DNA from: Bacteroidota bacterium | GTDB lineage: Bacteria > Bacteroidota > Ignavibacteria > Kryptoniales > JAKASW01 | NCBI GenBank assembly: GCA_023480735.1 | Contig: JAMCXB010000027.1 | Location: 1-64,000 of the forward strand | DNA length: 64,000 nt | Reading direction: 5' to 3' | Shown: positions 47,455 through 57,347 of the stretch, one piece after another | Layout: each line of letters begins with the position of its first letter | How positions within the stretch are numbered: the stretch's first letter is position 1 | Notes under the pieces: generated by a model | Told to the model about the DNA's origin: nothing | Seen by the model: only the letters and a program-made list of their open reading frames with translations | Database searches by the model: none | Program-made: the position numbers and the translations under genes

Positions 47455-48393
47455 ATGAAGACGAATCTAAGAGTCCGCATCGGAAACCTCGAATTGAAGA
47501 ACCCTTTGATGACCGCCTCCGGTACATCCGGGTATGGCGATGAACTTGGAGATTATTTTGATGTTTCCACGCTGGGCGCGATAGTCTCGAAATCACTGAC
47601 TCTTAAACCGAAGATTGGCAACGAGCCCCCGCGTGTGACCGAGGTCGCCTGTGGCATGCTCAATTCGATTGGCTTGGCGAATATTGGAGTCGAGCGGTTT
47701 ATTTCCGAAAAACTTTCCAAGCTGAAGGGCTCCGGTGCTACGATCATCGCAAACATAGCGGCCAAGAGAGCTGAAGACTACCTCTCGCTAGCCGAAATGC
47801 TCTCAGACAGAGCAGACATTCAAGGCCTGGAGATTAACCTGTCATGCCCGAATGTGAAAGAGGGAGGAATTGAATTCGGCAGCGACCCGAAGATGCTTGG
47901 TACGATAACACGTCTGGCTAGGAATGCATTTCCAAGGACTCTGCTCGTCAAGTTGACCCCGAATGTTACCCGTATAAGCGAATTGGCTAAAGCCGCGGAA
48001 GGCGAGGGCGCGGATGGGGTCACTGTAGCAAATACCTATGTGGGAATGGCAATCGACATTTACAAACGTGCGCCGAAGATACACACAATTACCGGCGGAT
48101 TATCGGGACCAGCGATCAAGCCGCTGACGATGGCGAAGGTGTATGAAGTGCGCAAATCCGTAAATATACCGATAGTAGCGAGCGGGGGAGTTTTCACCTG
48201 GCAGGATGTAATAGAATATCTCATCGCTGGCGCCTCCGCGGTGGAAATCGGAACGGTGCTGTTTGCCAAACCAAACGTCCCCGAGGAACTGTTGATCGGC
48301 ATTGAAAATTATCTCTCTAGTTCAAATCTGGAGAATATTTCAGAACTCATTGCTAGTCTGAGGACCGGCATCGACAGGGCACCCACGCATTGA
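47455..48393 (+). CDS. pyrD: dihydroorotate dehydrogenase, catalytic subunit (class 1B)
   Basis: LKNPLMTASGTSGYGDE, LNSIGLANIGVE, EINLSCPNVKEGG, VASGGVFTWQDVIEYLIAGASAVEIGT. Confidence 0.95.
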   Translation: MKTNLRVRIGNLELKNPLMTASGTSGYGDELGDYFDVSTLGAIVSKSLTLKPKIGNEPPRVTEVACGMLNSIGLANIGVERFISEKLSKLKGSGATIIANIAAKRAEDYLSLAEMLSDRADIQGLEINLSCPNVKEGGIEFGSDPKMLGTITRLARNAFPRTLLVKLTPNVTRISELAKAAEGEGADGVTVANTYVGMAIDIYKRAPKIHTITGGLSGPAIKPLTMAKVYEVRKSVNIPIVASGGVFTWQDVIEYLIAGASAVEIGTVLFAKPNVPEELLIGIENYLSSSNLENISELIASLRTGIDRAPTH

Positions 48394-48481
48394 CGCAAGG
48401 CGAAGTTCTTTAAGCCGGCCTTTATGCTTTTCAGGACGACACACCTTGCGTCCGCATTCGCATGAATCTTCATAGAGAACT

Positions 48482-49825
48482 TTGAGGCTAAGCTTTTTGT
48501 TCGATCTAAAAGGAAACAAGTTGAAGCCAGAAGAAGCCAATAGCTTTTTATATTCACTCGAAAGATTTGGGATGAAAATGGACCTGCAAAATATCAGGTC
48601 CTTGATGGAATACTCCGGGAATCAGCATCGAGGGTTAAGGGCTGTTCATGTGGCCGGCACCAATGGTAAAGGAAGCACTTGTGCCGCTATCGCCAGCGTC
48701 CTGACTTCAATGGGCTACCGGACGGGGCTTTATACTTCGCCGCATATCTTGAGCCTCACCGAGCGCATCAGAATAGACGGCAGGCAAATAGCCGAGGCTG
48801 ACCTTGCCGGCTTGACCGAGTTTTTTGAGCCTAAGATCGTCGAGCTCAAGGCTACCTACTTTGAAGCCCTGACGGCGATAATGTTCAAGCATTTTTCCGA
48901 CAACCGCGTTGACTATGCCGTGATAGAGACAGGCTTAGGTGGGAGACTCGATGCCACAAACATAATTGATCCAATTGTTTCGGTTGTCACAGGGATCGGG
49001 TTGGACCATACCGAGCTACTCGGGACCACGGTGGAACAAATAGCTTCTGAAAAGGCTGGAATAATCAAACGCGATCGTCCGGCGGTGATAAATGTGAACC
49101 AGGAGTCAGTCAGGAACGTATTTAAACGTGTCGCATCGGAGAGTAATTCGGCAGTCTATTTCGTTGACGACGTTTCCCATTACATCGTGACCGGGAACGG
49201 AGTGGAAAGCTCTTCATTCGATGCAAGAGTCTTCGGAATTGACTACCCCGGCTTGAAGATAGGACTTGGCGGGAAGCATCAGGTCAAGAATGCGGCTACA
49301 GCACTTTCGGCTTTACACCTGATTGGAAACTCGGGGATAAAGATCGAGAGGGATGCGATCTACAAAGGGTTTGAGGAAATCAGGAGGAATACCGGAATCC
49401 GAGGGCGGCTTGAGGTGATATCCCACGATCCTCTCGTGGTTCTTGACGTCGGCCACAATCCTGACGGCATTCAAGCCGTACTTGAAAGTCTGTCTGAATT
49501 CGAGGGGAGACCGGGCACATTGCTTTTTGCTGCCATGAGGGATAAAGATGTCAAATCAATGTTAAGCATCTTGCGGGAGAGGTTTGCAAATATTATCTTG
49601 ACCCAGCTTCAAGTAGGGCGATCCCTTAATGTTGCAGAGTTGAACAAATTAGCAGATGATATTAAATTAAAGGCGCCAGTGTTTGGCAATTCCACTGATG
49701 CATTGAGAGCCGCACTGAACCAAACTAGCGGAGATAGTTTTCTTTTGATCTCGGGATCCCATTATCTGGCAGGTGAAACGTTGCCACTGATGGAAAAGAC
49801 CGTGTTTGACTTTGAGAGTCTCTAA
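48482..49825 (+). CDS. folC: bifunctional folylpolyglutamate synthase/dihydrofolate synthase
   Basis: 447 aa; HVAGTNGKGSTCAAIASVLTSMGYRTGLYTSPHI, ETGLGGRLDATNI, DVGHNPDG. Confidence 0.95.
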   Translation: MRLSFLFDLKGNKLKPEEANSFLYSLERFGMKMDLQNIRSLMEYSGNQHRGLRAVHVAGTNGKGSTCAAIASVLTSMGYRTGLYTSPHILSLTERIRIDGRQIAEADLAGLTEFFEPKIVELKATYFEALTAIMFKHFSDNRVDYAVIETGLGGRLDATNIIDPIVSVVTGIGLDHTELLGTTVEQIASEKAGIIKRDRPAVINVNQESVRNVFKRVASESNSAVYFVDDVSHYIVTGNGVESSSFDARVFGIDYPGLKIGLGGKHQVKNAATALSALHLIGNSGIKIERDAIYKGFEEIRRNTGIRGRLEVISHDPLVVLDVGHNPDGIQAVLESLSEFEGRPGTLLFAAMRDKDVKSMLSILRERFANIILTQLQVGRSLNVAELNKLADDIKLKAPVFGNSTDALRAALNQTSGDSFLLISGSHYLAGETLPLMEKTVFDFESL

Positions 49826-49833
49826 ATTACATC

Positions 49834-49901
49834 AATTCCTTTTTGGGAATTCCAATCCCCCAGGATCTTTCGGACCTGACCCGATGAAGGGTAGATAGAT
49901 C
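49834..49901 (+). promoter_or_regulatory. hairpins in the folC-rho intergenic / rho leader
   Basis: AATTCC-N6-GGAATT (49834-49851) and nested GATC...ACCC-gatgaa-GGGT...GATC (49864-49901). Confidence 0.3.
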
Positions 49902-49998
49902 GTACGACAAGATTTTATCCGATGGTGCAAGTGCACTGTTATCAGGATTTCACTCAACATTTCAAAAGTAATTCAAATTTCTTAGGAGGTAGTTTTCG

Positions 49999-51300
49999 AT
50001 GACTGTAGATCTTGCAGAGCTGCAGGGAATGAAAGTCGCAGAATTGCATAAGTTGGCAAGAGAATTGGAGATTCCCGGCTATAGTGGACTGAGAAAAGAG
50101 GAAGTCATTTTCAAAATCATGGAGAAGCAGAGCGTGACCGTTAAGGAAGCGCCGCGAGCTGAGGCACAGGTAGTGCAGCCGGAATCACCGGGCATTTCAG
50201 TCAGCGCCGGTGTCCTGGACGTCCATGGTGATGGTTATGGATTCCTTCGCTCTCCAAAGTATAACTATTTGTCATCACCGGATGACATATATGTTTCTCC
50301 TTCACAAATCAAGAAGTTTGGTTTGATGACAGGAGACACCGTGAGCGGGCAGATCAGACCGCCTAAAGAGGGAGAGAAATTCTTCGCACTCCTTCGGGTG
50401 GAACGGGTCAACTTCAGAGACCCCGAGTTCACCCGCGAGAGAGTGATGTTCGACAATCTCACCCCGCTTTATCCCAACGGGAAGCTGCATCTCGAAACGG
50501 TGCCGGGTGAATATTCGATGAGAATAATCGATCTATTGGCACCCGTCGGCATGGGACAGCGCGGAATGATCGTTTCACCACCAAAAGCGGGAAAAACTAT
50601 CCTGCTGCAGAAAATCGCCAACAGTATTACTCGAAATCATCCGGACGTAAGGTTGATAGTCCTTCTCATAGACGAACGTCCCGAGGAAGTGACCGACATG
50701 GAGCGGTCGGTGAATGCAGAGGTTGTCAGCTCCACGTTTGACGAAGAGCCTCAGCGCCACACTCAGGTTGCGGAAATGGTCCTCGAGAAAGCAAAGCGAC
50801 TGGTCGAAGCGAAAAACGATGTCGTCATTCTGCTCGACAGTATCACCCGCCTCGCGAGAGCCTACAACGCTACCGTGCCTCATAGCGGAAAGATACTTTC
50901 CGGCGGTATTGATTCTAATGCGCTGATCAAGCCGAAACGCTTCTTCGGTGCGGCGAGAAACATTGAAGAAGGGGGAAGCCTGACCATCATAGCTACCGCA
51001 CTAATAGAAACCGGCAGCAGAATGGATGAGGTTATTTTCGAAGAGTTCAAAGGAACCGGCAACATGGAAGTGGTACTCACACGTGAGCTCGCCGATAAGA
51101 GAATATTCCCTGCGATCGATGTCAACCGCAGCGGAACCAGACACGAAGAACTTCTACTTTCCCCCGATGAACTCAACAGAATCTGGGTATTACGGAAGAT
51201 ACTAAGTGATTATTCTCCAGTCGATGCGATGGACTTCTTGCTAGACAAGATGCGTGGAACTAAGAACAATAAGGAATTCCTTAAGGCAATGAACAGCTAA
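49999..51300 (+). CDS. rho: transcription termination factor Rho
   Basis: 433 aa; [65 protein letters not shown]. Confidence 0.98.
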   Translation: MTVDLAELQGMKVAELHKLARELEIPGYSGLRKEEVIFKIMEKQSVTVKEAPRAEAQVVQPESPGISVSAGVLDVHGDGYGFLRSPKYNYLSSPDDIYVSPSQIKKFGLMTGDTVSGQIRPPKEGEKFFALLRVERVNFRDPEFTRERVMFDNLTPLYPNGKLHLETVPGEYSMRIIDLLAPVGMGQRGMIVSPPKAGKTILLQKIANSITRNHPDVRLIVLLIDERPEEVTDMERSVNAEVVSSTFDEEPQRHTQVAEMVLEKAKRLVEAKNDVVILLDSITRLARAYNATVPHSGKILSGGIDSNALIKPKRFFGAARNIEEGGSLTIIATALIETGSRMDEVIFEEFKGTGNMEVVLTRELADKRIFPAIDVNRSGTRHEELLLSPDELNRIWVLRKILSDYSPVDAMDFLLDKMRGTKNNKEFLKAMNS

Positions 51301-51314
51301 AAAAGGAGGTCCAA

Positions 51315-52490
51315 ATGAGACAGGTGATTATTGCGAGCGCCTGTCGCACTCCGATCGGCTCTTTTCAGGGGGCATTAAGCAGTCTGACTGCACCAAAGCT
51401 TGGGGCACTTGCTATCCAGGAGGCGGTAAAGCGCGCGGGTATTTCGCCGGAGCAGGTCGAAGAGGTATTTATGGGTTGCGTCTTGACTGCGGGGGTGGGC
51501 CAAGCGCCAGCCAGACAAGCTTCGATTTTTGCGGGTTTGCCGAATACCACCCCGTGTACTACAATCAACAAAGTATGCGGCTCCGGGCTCAAGTCGGTAA
51601 TGCTGGGGGCACTTACGATCATGACGGGCGAGGCCGACATCGTCGTTGCGGGCGGGATGGAGAGCATGTCAAACGCTCCGTATCTGCTCGACAAAGCAAG
51701 GTCGGGGTACAGAATGGGCGATGGGAAGATCATCGACTCAATGGTGAAGGATGGGCTGTGGGACGTTTACAATGATTATCATATGGGAAGCGCGGCGGAG
51801 CTCTGTGCTCGCGAATGTCACATTCCGCGCGATGCACAAGATGAATTCGCCGCCATGAGTTACAGGCGTGCATTGGAGGCCATCGAGAAGGGCTATTTCA
51901 GTGATGAGATCGTTCAGGTGCCCATCAAGTCACGGGATGGCTCGATCACTTACGTCGTTGAGGACGAGGAACCAAGAAAAGTCAAGTTTGAGAAGATACC
52001 ACAGCTGAAACCGGCCTTCGAGAAAGAGGGGACCGTAACTGCAGCGAATGCGAGTAAGCTAAATGACGGCGCCGCTGCGCTCGTGCTCATGTCGGAAGAA
52101 AAGGCAAAAGAACTCGGCGTGAAACCGCTCGCCAGAATTGCTGCCCAGGCTTCATCGGCACAGGCGCCTGAATGGTTCACAATTGCTCCTGCTACTGTTA
52201 TCGAAAAACTCTTCAAGAAAACAGGTTTCAGGAAGGACGACATAGACCTGTTTGAAATCAACGAGGCTTTTTCGGTAGTTTCACTGGCGGTCAGGCAATT
52301 ATTAGATCTCGATTTAAAAAAAGTAGACGTACACGGCGGTGCAGTCGCGCTGGGCCATCCCATCGGGGCGAGCGGCGCAAGAATTCTAACGACGCTTATC
52401 TATGCGATGCAGAGACGCGACTTACATCGCGGGCTTGCGGCAATCTGTATCGGAGGAGGAGAAGCGGCGGGAGTAATAATTGAAAGGTAA
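51315..52490 (+). CDS. acetyl-CoA C-acetyltransferase (thiolase)
   Basis: 391 aa; VCGSGLKSVMLGA, NEAFSVVSLAV, VHGGAVALGHPIGASGARIL, CIGGGEAAGVIIE. Confidence 0.96.
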   Translation: MRQVIIASACRTPIGSFQGALSSLTAPKLGALAIQEAVKRAGISPEQVEEVFMGCVLTAGVGQAPARQASIFAGLPNTTPCTTINKVCGSGLKSVMLGALTIMTGEADIVVAGGMESMSNAPYLLDKARSGYRMGDGKIIDSMVKDGLWDVYNDYHMGSAAELCARECHIPRDAQDEFAAMSYRRALEAIEKGYFSDEIVQVPIKSRDGSITYVVEDEEPRKVKFEKIPQLKPAFEKEGTVTAANASKLNDGAAALVLMSEEKAKELGVKPLARIAAQASSAQAPEWFTIAPATVIEKLFKKTGFRKDDIDLFEINEAFSVVSLAVRQLLDLDLKKVDVHGGAVALGHPIGASGARILTTLIYAMQRRDLHRGLAAICIGGGEAAGVIIER

Positions 52491-52493
52491 AGG

Positions 52494-53360
52494 ATGGAGA
52501 TCAGCAATGTAGCGGTCATTGGTGCGGGGACGATGGGGAACGGAATAGCCCACGTGCTCGCGTTATCGAAATTCAAGGTAAATTTGATTGACGTGCGACG
52601 GGACGCAGTGGAAAGAGGAATGGGATACGTCCGCCATAACATGGACAGGCAGGTGAACAAGGGCATCATTACGGAAGACCAGAAAACCGAGGCCCTGAAC
52701 AGAATATCTCAATCAACATCGGTAGAAACGGGGGTTCGCGACGCGGACTTCGTCATAGAAGCAGCAACGGAAAATATCAAGGTGAAGAAGGACCTTTTTC
52801 ATACTTTGAGCGACATCTGCAAACCAGATGCTCTTCTCGCGAGCAACACTTCGTCCATCTCGATTACTGATCTTGCCGCAGCCACATCCAAGCCGGACAA
52901 AGTGATAGGCATGCATTTCTTTAACCCGGTACCCGTAATGAAGCTCATCGAAATTGTCCGCGGCATAGCTACTTCTAATGAAACGTACGAGGCGGTGCGC
53001 AATCTCTCATACAAGATTGACAAAGTGCCCGTAGAGGTGCAGGATTATCCGGGATTCGTGTCCAATCGTATTCTGATGCCGATGATAAACGAAGCAATCT
53101 TCTGCGTTATGGAAAGTGTCGCCTCTGCCGAGGCGGTTGACACAGTGATGAAGCTCGGAATGAATCACCCGATGGGCCCTCTTGCCCTCGCAGATTTGAT
53201 CGGGCTTGACGTTTGTCTTGACATAATGAACGTTCTTTTTCATGGAACAGGTGACCCCAAATACAGGCCTTGCCCACTTCTCAAAAAGATGGTGGCAGCA
53301 GGCTACTTAGGCAGAAAATCCGGTAAGGGATTTTATACATACGATGCAAAAACATCGTAA
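52494..53360 (+). CDS. 3-hydroxybutyryl-CoA dehydrogenase
   Basis: 288 aa; [61 protein letters not shown]. Confidence 0.95.
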   Translation: MEISNVAVIGAGTMGNGIAHVLALSKFKVNLIDVRRDAVERGMGYVRHNMDRQVNKGIITEDQKTEALNRISQSTSVETGVRDADFVIEAATENIKVKKDLFHTLSDICKPDALLASNTSSISITDLAAATSKPDKVIGMHFFNPVPVMKLIEIVRGIATSNETYEAVRNLSYKIDKVPVEVQDYPGFVSNRILMPMINEAIFCVMESVASAEAVDTVMKLGMNHPMGPLALADLIGLDVCLDIMNVLFHGTGDPKYRPCPLLKKMVAAGYLGRKSGKGFYTYDAKTS

Positions 53361-53401
53361 CAGCGTTCATAACTTCACAGACTCAAAACAGGAGCGGTGA
53401 G

Positions 53402-54550
53402 ATGGTTGATTTCGAGTTGAGCGAGGAACAATCGATGATCAAGCAAGCGGCACGTGATTTCGCGGACAAGGAACTCGCAATTGGTGCAGCCGAGCGAGAC
53501 GAAAAAGAAGAATTTCCACGGGAACAGATTCGACAAATGTCAGAGCTGGGCTTCATGGGGATGATGGTCCCCGCGGAATATGGAGGAGCCGGGCTCGACA
53601 CCGTAAGTTACGTCCTAGCGCTCGAAGAGATTAGCAGGGCGGATGCTTCGGCGGGCGTCATAATGAGTGTTAACAATTCACTCGTATGCTGGGGGCTCGA
53701 GAAATTCGGCTCTCCCGTGCAGAAGGAAAAGTATTTGAAACCGCTCGCCTCCGGGAAATTGCTCGGGGCTTTCTGCCTATCTGAGCCGGAGGCTGGAAGC
53801 GACGCAGTTAACCAGAGAACAACCGCGTCGCGGGACGGCAAATTCTACGTACTTAACGGTGCCAAAAATTTCATCACGAACGGTGCCAACGCGGATGTGC
53901 TTCTAGTCATGGCGGCAACCGATAAATCCAAAGGTGCCCGCGGCGTAAGCGCTTTCATTGTTGAGAAAGCCTTTCCTGGCGTGGTCGTCTCCAAAAAGGA
54001 GCATAAGATGGGCATTAGAAGTTCCGATACCGCCCAGATCACCTTCGAAGGGTGCAGAGTACCCGAAGAAAACCGTATCGGAGACGAAGGGTTCGGGTTT
54101 AAATTCGCTATGATGACGCTCGATGGCGGGAGAATCGGAATTGCCGCACAGGCCATAGGTATCGCCCGCGCAGCGCTCGAAGCTTCACTGAAATATGTTC
54201 ATGAAAGAAAAGCGTTCGACAAGCTGCTACTCGAATTCCAGGCAATTCAATTCAAGTTGGCGGAAATGCATACAAACGTCGAAGCTGCACATCTTCTGAC
54301 TCTGAACGCCGCACTGAAGAAAGATCACGGTGAACGGTTTACGAAAGAGGCAGCGATGGCAAAACTCTTCGCGTCTAAGGTAGCCGTCGATAACGCACTC
54401 GAAGGCATTCAGATACATGGCGGTTACGGCTATTTGAAAGATTTTCCTGTTGAACGATATTTAAGGGATGCAAAGATTACGGAAATATATGAAGGGACTT
54501 CGGAGATTCAGCGCATAGTGATAGCCAGGGAAGTGCTGGATTTGAAATAG
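53402..54550 (+). CDS. acyl-CoA dehydrogenase
   Basis: 382 aa; AFCLSEPEAGSD, MGIRSSDTAQITFEGCRVP, QIHGGYGYLKDFPVERYLRDAKITEIYEGTSEIQRIVIAR. Confidence 0.97.
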   Translation: MVDFELSEEQSMIKQAARDFADKELAIGAAERDEKEEFPREQIRQMSELGFMGMMVPAEYGGAGLDTVSYVLALEEISRADASAGVIMSVNNSLVCWGLEKFGSPVQKEKYLKPLASGKLLGAFCLSEPEAGSDAVNQRTTASRDGKFYVLNGAKNFITNGANADVLLVMAATDKSKGARGVSAFIVEKAFPGVVVSKKEHKMGIRSSDTAQITFEGCRVPEENRIGDEGFGFKFAMMTLDGGRIGIAAQAIGIARAALEASLKYVHERKAFDKLLLEFQAIQFKLAEMHTNVEAAHLLTLNAALKKDHGERFTKEAAMAKLFASKVAVDNALEGIQIHGGYGYLKDFPVERYLRDAKITEIYEGTSEIQRIVIAREVLDLK

Positions 54551-54658
54551 TCGTGTCCGTCTCAGGCAGAGTACGAATCCCTTCTGTGACTCCAGCGGCT
54601 CCGCTTAGGCAGTTCTGTGAGCCGCACAAAAATCAAAACTATAAACTAAGGATTCGAA

Positions 54659-57121
54659 ATGAAGAAGTCGTTACTCCTAGTTCCATTCTTATCGCTGACG
54701 ATTCTGGGCTCGGCGATCATGGCTGAAGTGCGAGTCTTGCCGACTCCCAAGTATGCTCACGAAAAAGTCGGGTCCGTACACTTCGGCACGCTCTCGGCTG
54801 TATTCACTGAAGCTGCCAATGACAGGGCCTCCGTAGATGAACTATCCGGCTATTTCGGAAAGAGCTTTAGAGAAGGAAAAGCTCCAGGCAAGTCCGTTCT
54901 GCTTCTTGATGCACGTCTTGTCAGTGGTAAGACAAGTACAGATAATCTGGACGTACCGGAGACCATTCGAGACAGCGTTCTGTCGTCGCCTGACGGATAT
55001 TTCCTGAAATCCGGCAAAGGGCGGATCGAAATATTGGCGAATAGCAAGACTGGGATCTTTTACGCCGTTGCAACACTCCTTCAGCTCGTGGAAAAAGAAA
55101 AGAGGGGATACAGCATCCCTGTTGTGACGATCGCCGATTACCCTTCACTGAAGATGCGGGGCATCAGCGATGATATAAGTCGCGGCCAAATTTCAACGCT
55201 CGCAAATTTCAAGAAGATCATCCGCTTCATTGCCATGTACAAGATGAATGTTTACATGCCATATATCGAAGACGAGTTCGACTTTAAATCGTATCCGGAC
55301 TTCAGCAAGGGGCGCGCGCCTCTGACGGTAAAAGAGGTCGCCGAGCTGGACAAATACGGGAAGCTGTATCACGTTCGGGTAATACCCGCATTTGAAACAC
55401 TCGGACACATGGAAGACATCCTGTACAAGAAGGAATTTGAGAAGTACGCCGAGTTTCCGGGAGCCACATGCATCGACATTTCCAGCGACTCGGCTCTCGC
55501 TTTCATGAAGAATCTGCTTTCCGAAATCGCTCCGGCATTTTCAAGCAAGTATTTCAATATGTCTGCGGATGAAAGCTTCGATGTCGGTCTGGGCGCAAGC
55601 AAGCATCTCGTCGATTCGCTCGGCATAGATGAGGCACATGCACAGTATTACAGAAAGGTCTATGAAATACTCAAATCCCTCGGCAAGAAGGTCATGATGT
55701 ACGGGGATATCATATTGAAGAATCCCAATATCCTTTCCGAGATTCCGAAGGATATAACGATAGTAGATTGGCATTACGGTGCCTCATTCGACTATCCGAG
55801 CGTTCAGGTGTTCAAAAACGCCGGATTCCCATTCCTGTCATCTCCCGCCGTTTGGAATTTCACCGGACCTTTCCCGAATTTCTACAACAGTTACGCCAAC
55901 ATACAGTACTTTGCCCGGGAGGGTTACGAAGGAGGCGCTCTAGGCTTGCTGGTGTCGACATGGAACGATAACGGCGGTGCCGAACTTAGAGAGTTGAACT
56001 ATCCCGGATATGCGTGGGGAGCCGAATGTGCGTGGAACCCGGAGACGTCATCGCCGGCACACTTCGAAAGTGTTTTCTTCCCGCAGTATTTCCAGACGAA
56101 ATCACAATTGCCACGGATTATCTACGAACTTCTAAGCTCGGCAAACAATCAAATAACCTGGTATGAATTCTGGCGTGCGCCGTTCGTGAGTATGCGCGAT
56201 TATAATGTCCCCTCGCGAACCGAGAGCATCGAGTCATCCATACCAGAAGTGTTGTCCCTTATCAAGGAAGCTCGCAATGTAGTCGGAGCCAACGAAGACA
56301 TACTGGACCTCTATGAACTGTCTGCGAAAATGGACAAATATTGGGCCGATAAGGTTACAGGAGTTATGAGAATGAGAACCATCTCTGCCGATAGTCTGTT
56401 GACGGCACGGCAAAGAGAGGAGCATATAGGACGAATAGAAGACCACCTGGTAAGTTCTGTTGCGAGTCTGAAGGCAGAATACACGAGGTTGTACCTGCGG
56501 ACGAATCGCTACCCGATGCTCCAACTCCTCGAGGGAAGGTTTGAGGATCAGGAGAAGGACCTGAAGCAGGGAACCGCGCAGATGCTTGCCGGCAACTCAA
56601 ATTACAACCAGCTCATTACATCGAATTTTATCTACTATCCGGAAAGCCGTCCATATGCGCGTGAAGATTTCAAAATTGACTCGGCCACATTTCTCAAGAC
56701 AATAGATCTCACACGGGTTCCCGAACATGCCGAGGTTCAGCTGATAGGCGACACATATTGCAAGCTGTTCGTGAACGGGACGTATATTGGTGATGTAAAA
56801 GCACGGCGCACTTTAACGTTGAACGTTGAGCGGAAAAGAGTACAAGTGTTTGACGTCGGACAATTCCTCCGTAAGGGGGCAAACACTTTCATGGTTCAGG
56901 CTGTCAACTTTGACCGATTCGGTTCAGCGGGCTGCAACATCATCGCTCAAATCGGGAACGATACTCTGAAGACGGACAGCACATGGAAAGTGGCAAAGGG
57001 AATCATCTCTCCCGATGGAGTTACTTCCGCCAGGTTTGTGGGCGCAAGGCCTTATGACAACGGCTGGACCGTAACAGCCCCCGATTTTTCATTGAAATTG
57101 AGATCGTGGATCGAGAGATAA
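54659..57121 (+). CDS. glycoside hydrolase family 20 protein (beta-N-acetylhexosaminidase-like), secreted
   Basis: 820 aa; signal-like N-terminus, LKMRGISDDISRG, VIPAFETLGHME, NMSADESFD (catalytic Asp-Glu), C-terminal galactose-binding-like region. Confidence 0.82.
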   Translation: MKKSLLLVPFLSLTILGSAIMAEVRVLPTPKYAHEKVGSVHFGTLSAVFTEAANDRASVDELSGYFGKSFREGKAPGKSVLLLDARLVSGKTSTDNLDVPETIRDSVLSSPDGYFLKSGKGRIEILANSKTGIFYAVATLLQLVEKEKRGYSIPVVTIADYPSLKMRGISDDISRGQISTLANFKKIIRFIAMYKMNVYMPYIEDEFDFKSYPDFSKGRAPLTVKEVAELDKYGKLYHVRVIPAFETLGHMEDILYKKEFEKYAEFPGATCIDISSDSALAFMKNLLSEIAPAFSSKYFNMSADESFDVGLGASKHLVDSLGIDEAHAQYYRKVYEILKSLGKKVMMYGDIILKNPNILSEIPKDITIVDWHYGASFDYPSVQVFKNAGFPFLSSPAVWNFTGPFPNFYNSYANIQYFAREGYEGGALGLLVSTWNDNGGAELRELNYPGYAWGAECAWNPETSSPAHFESVFFPQYFQTKSQLPRIIYELLSSANNQITWYEFWRAPFVSMRDYNVPSRTESIESSIPEVLSLIKEARNVVGANEDILDLYELSAKMDKYWADKVTGVMRMRTISADSLLTARQREEHIGRIEDHLVSSVASLKAEYTRLYLRTNRYPMLQLLEGRFEDQEKDLKQGTAQMLAGNSNYNQLITSNFIYYPESRPYAREDFKIDSATFLKTIDLTRVPEHAEVQLIGDTYCKLFVNGTYIGDVKARRTLTLNVERKRVQVFDVGQFLRKGANTFMVQAVNFDRFGSAGCNIIAQIGNDTLKTDSTWKVAKGIISPDGVTSARFVGARPYDNGWTVTAPDFSLKLRSWIER

Positions 57122-57194
57122 CGGCGCGGCAATCATGAATCATGAGGACTTCTTCCGCTAGAATAGAGGGCGGTTGATTTCGACTCAGAGTCCT

Positions 57195-57251
57195 GACGGT
57201 CACTGACGCAAGCGGCAGAGTTCGTTTGCCGGGCAGTGACCGTCTCTTTTT
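57195..57251 (+). terminator. intrinsic terminator downstream of the GH20 gene
   Basis: Perfect 11-bp arms GACGGTCACTG (57195-57205)/CAGTGACCGTC (57234-57244), inner CGGCA/TGCCG stem, followed by TCTTTTT. Confidence 0.85.
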
Positions 57252-57347
57252 CAGGGTGACGAAAGGACGCCGGCGCCATGAACTCGTGAAATCACAGCCG
57301 TCATCGATTAGAGTGCCTGAGCTCACAAAAACAAGGGAGGACAAACC

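Noticed and set aside
54595-54625. Inverted repeat GCGGCTC/GAGCCGC between the acyl-CoA dehydrogenase and GH20 genes
   Set aside because: 17-nt loop and no downstream T tract; too weak to call a terminator or regulatory element.
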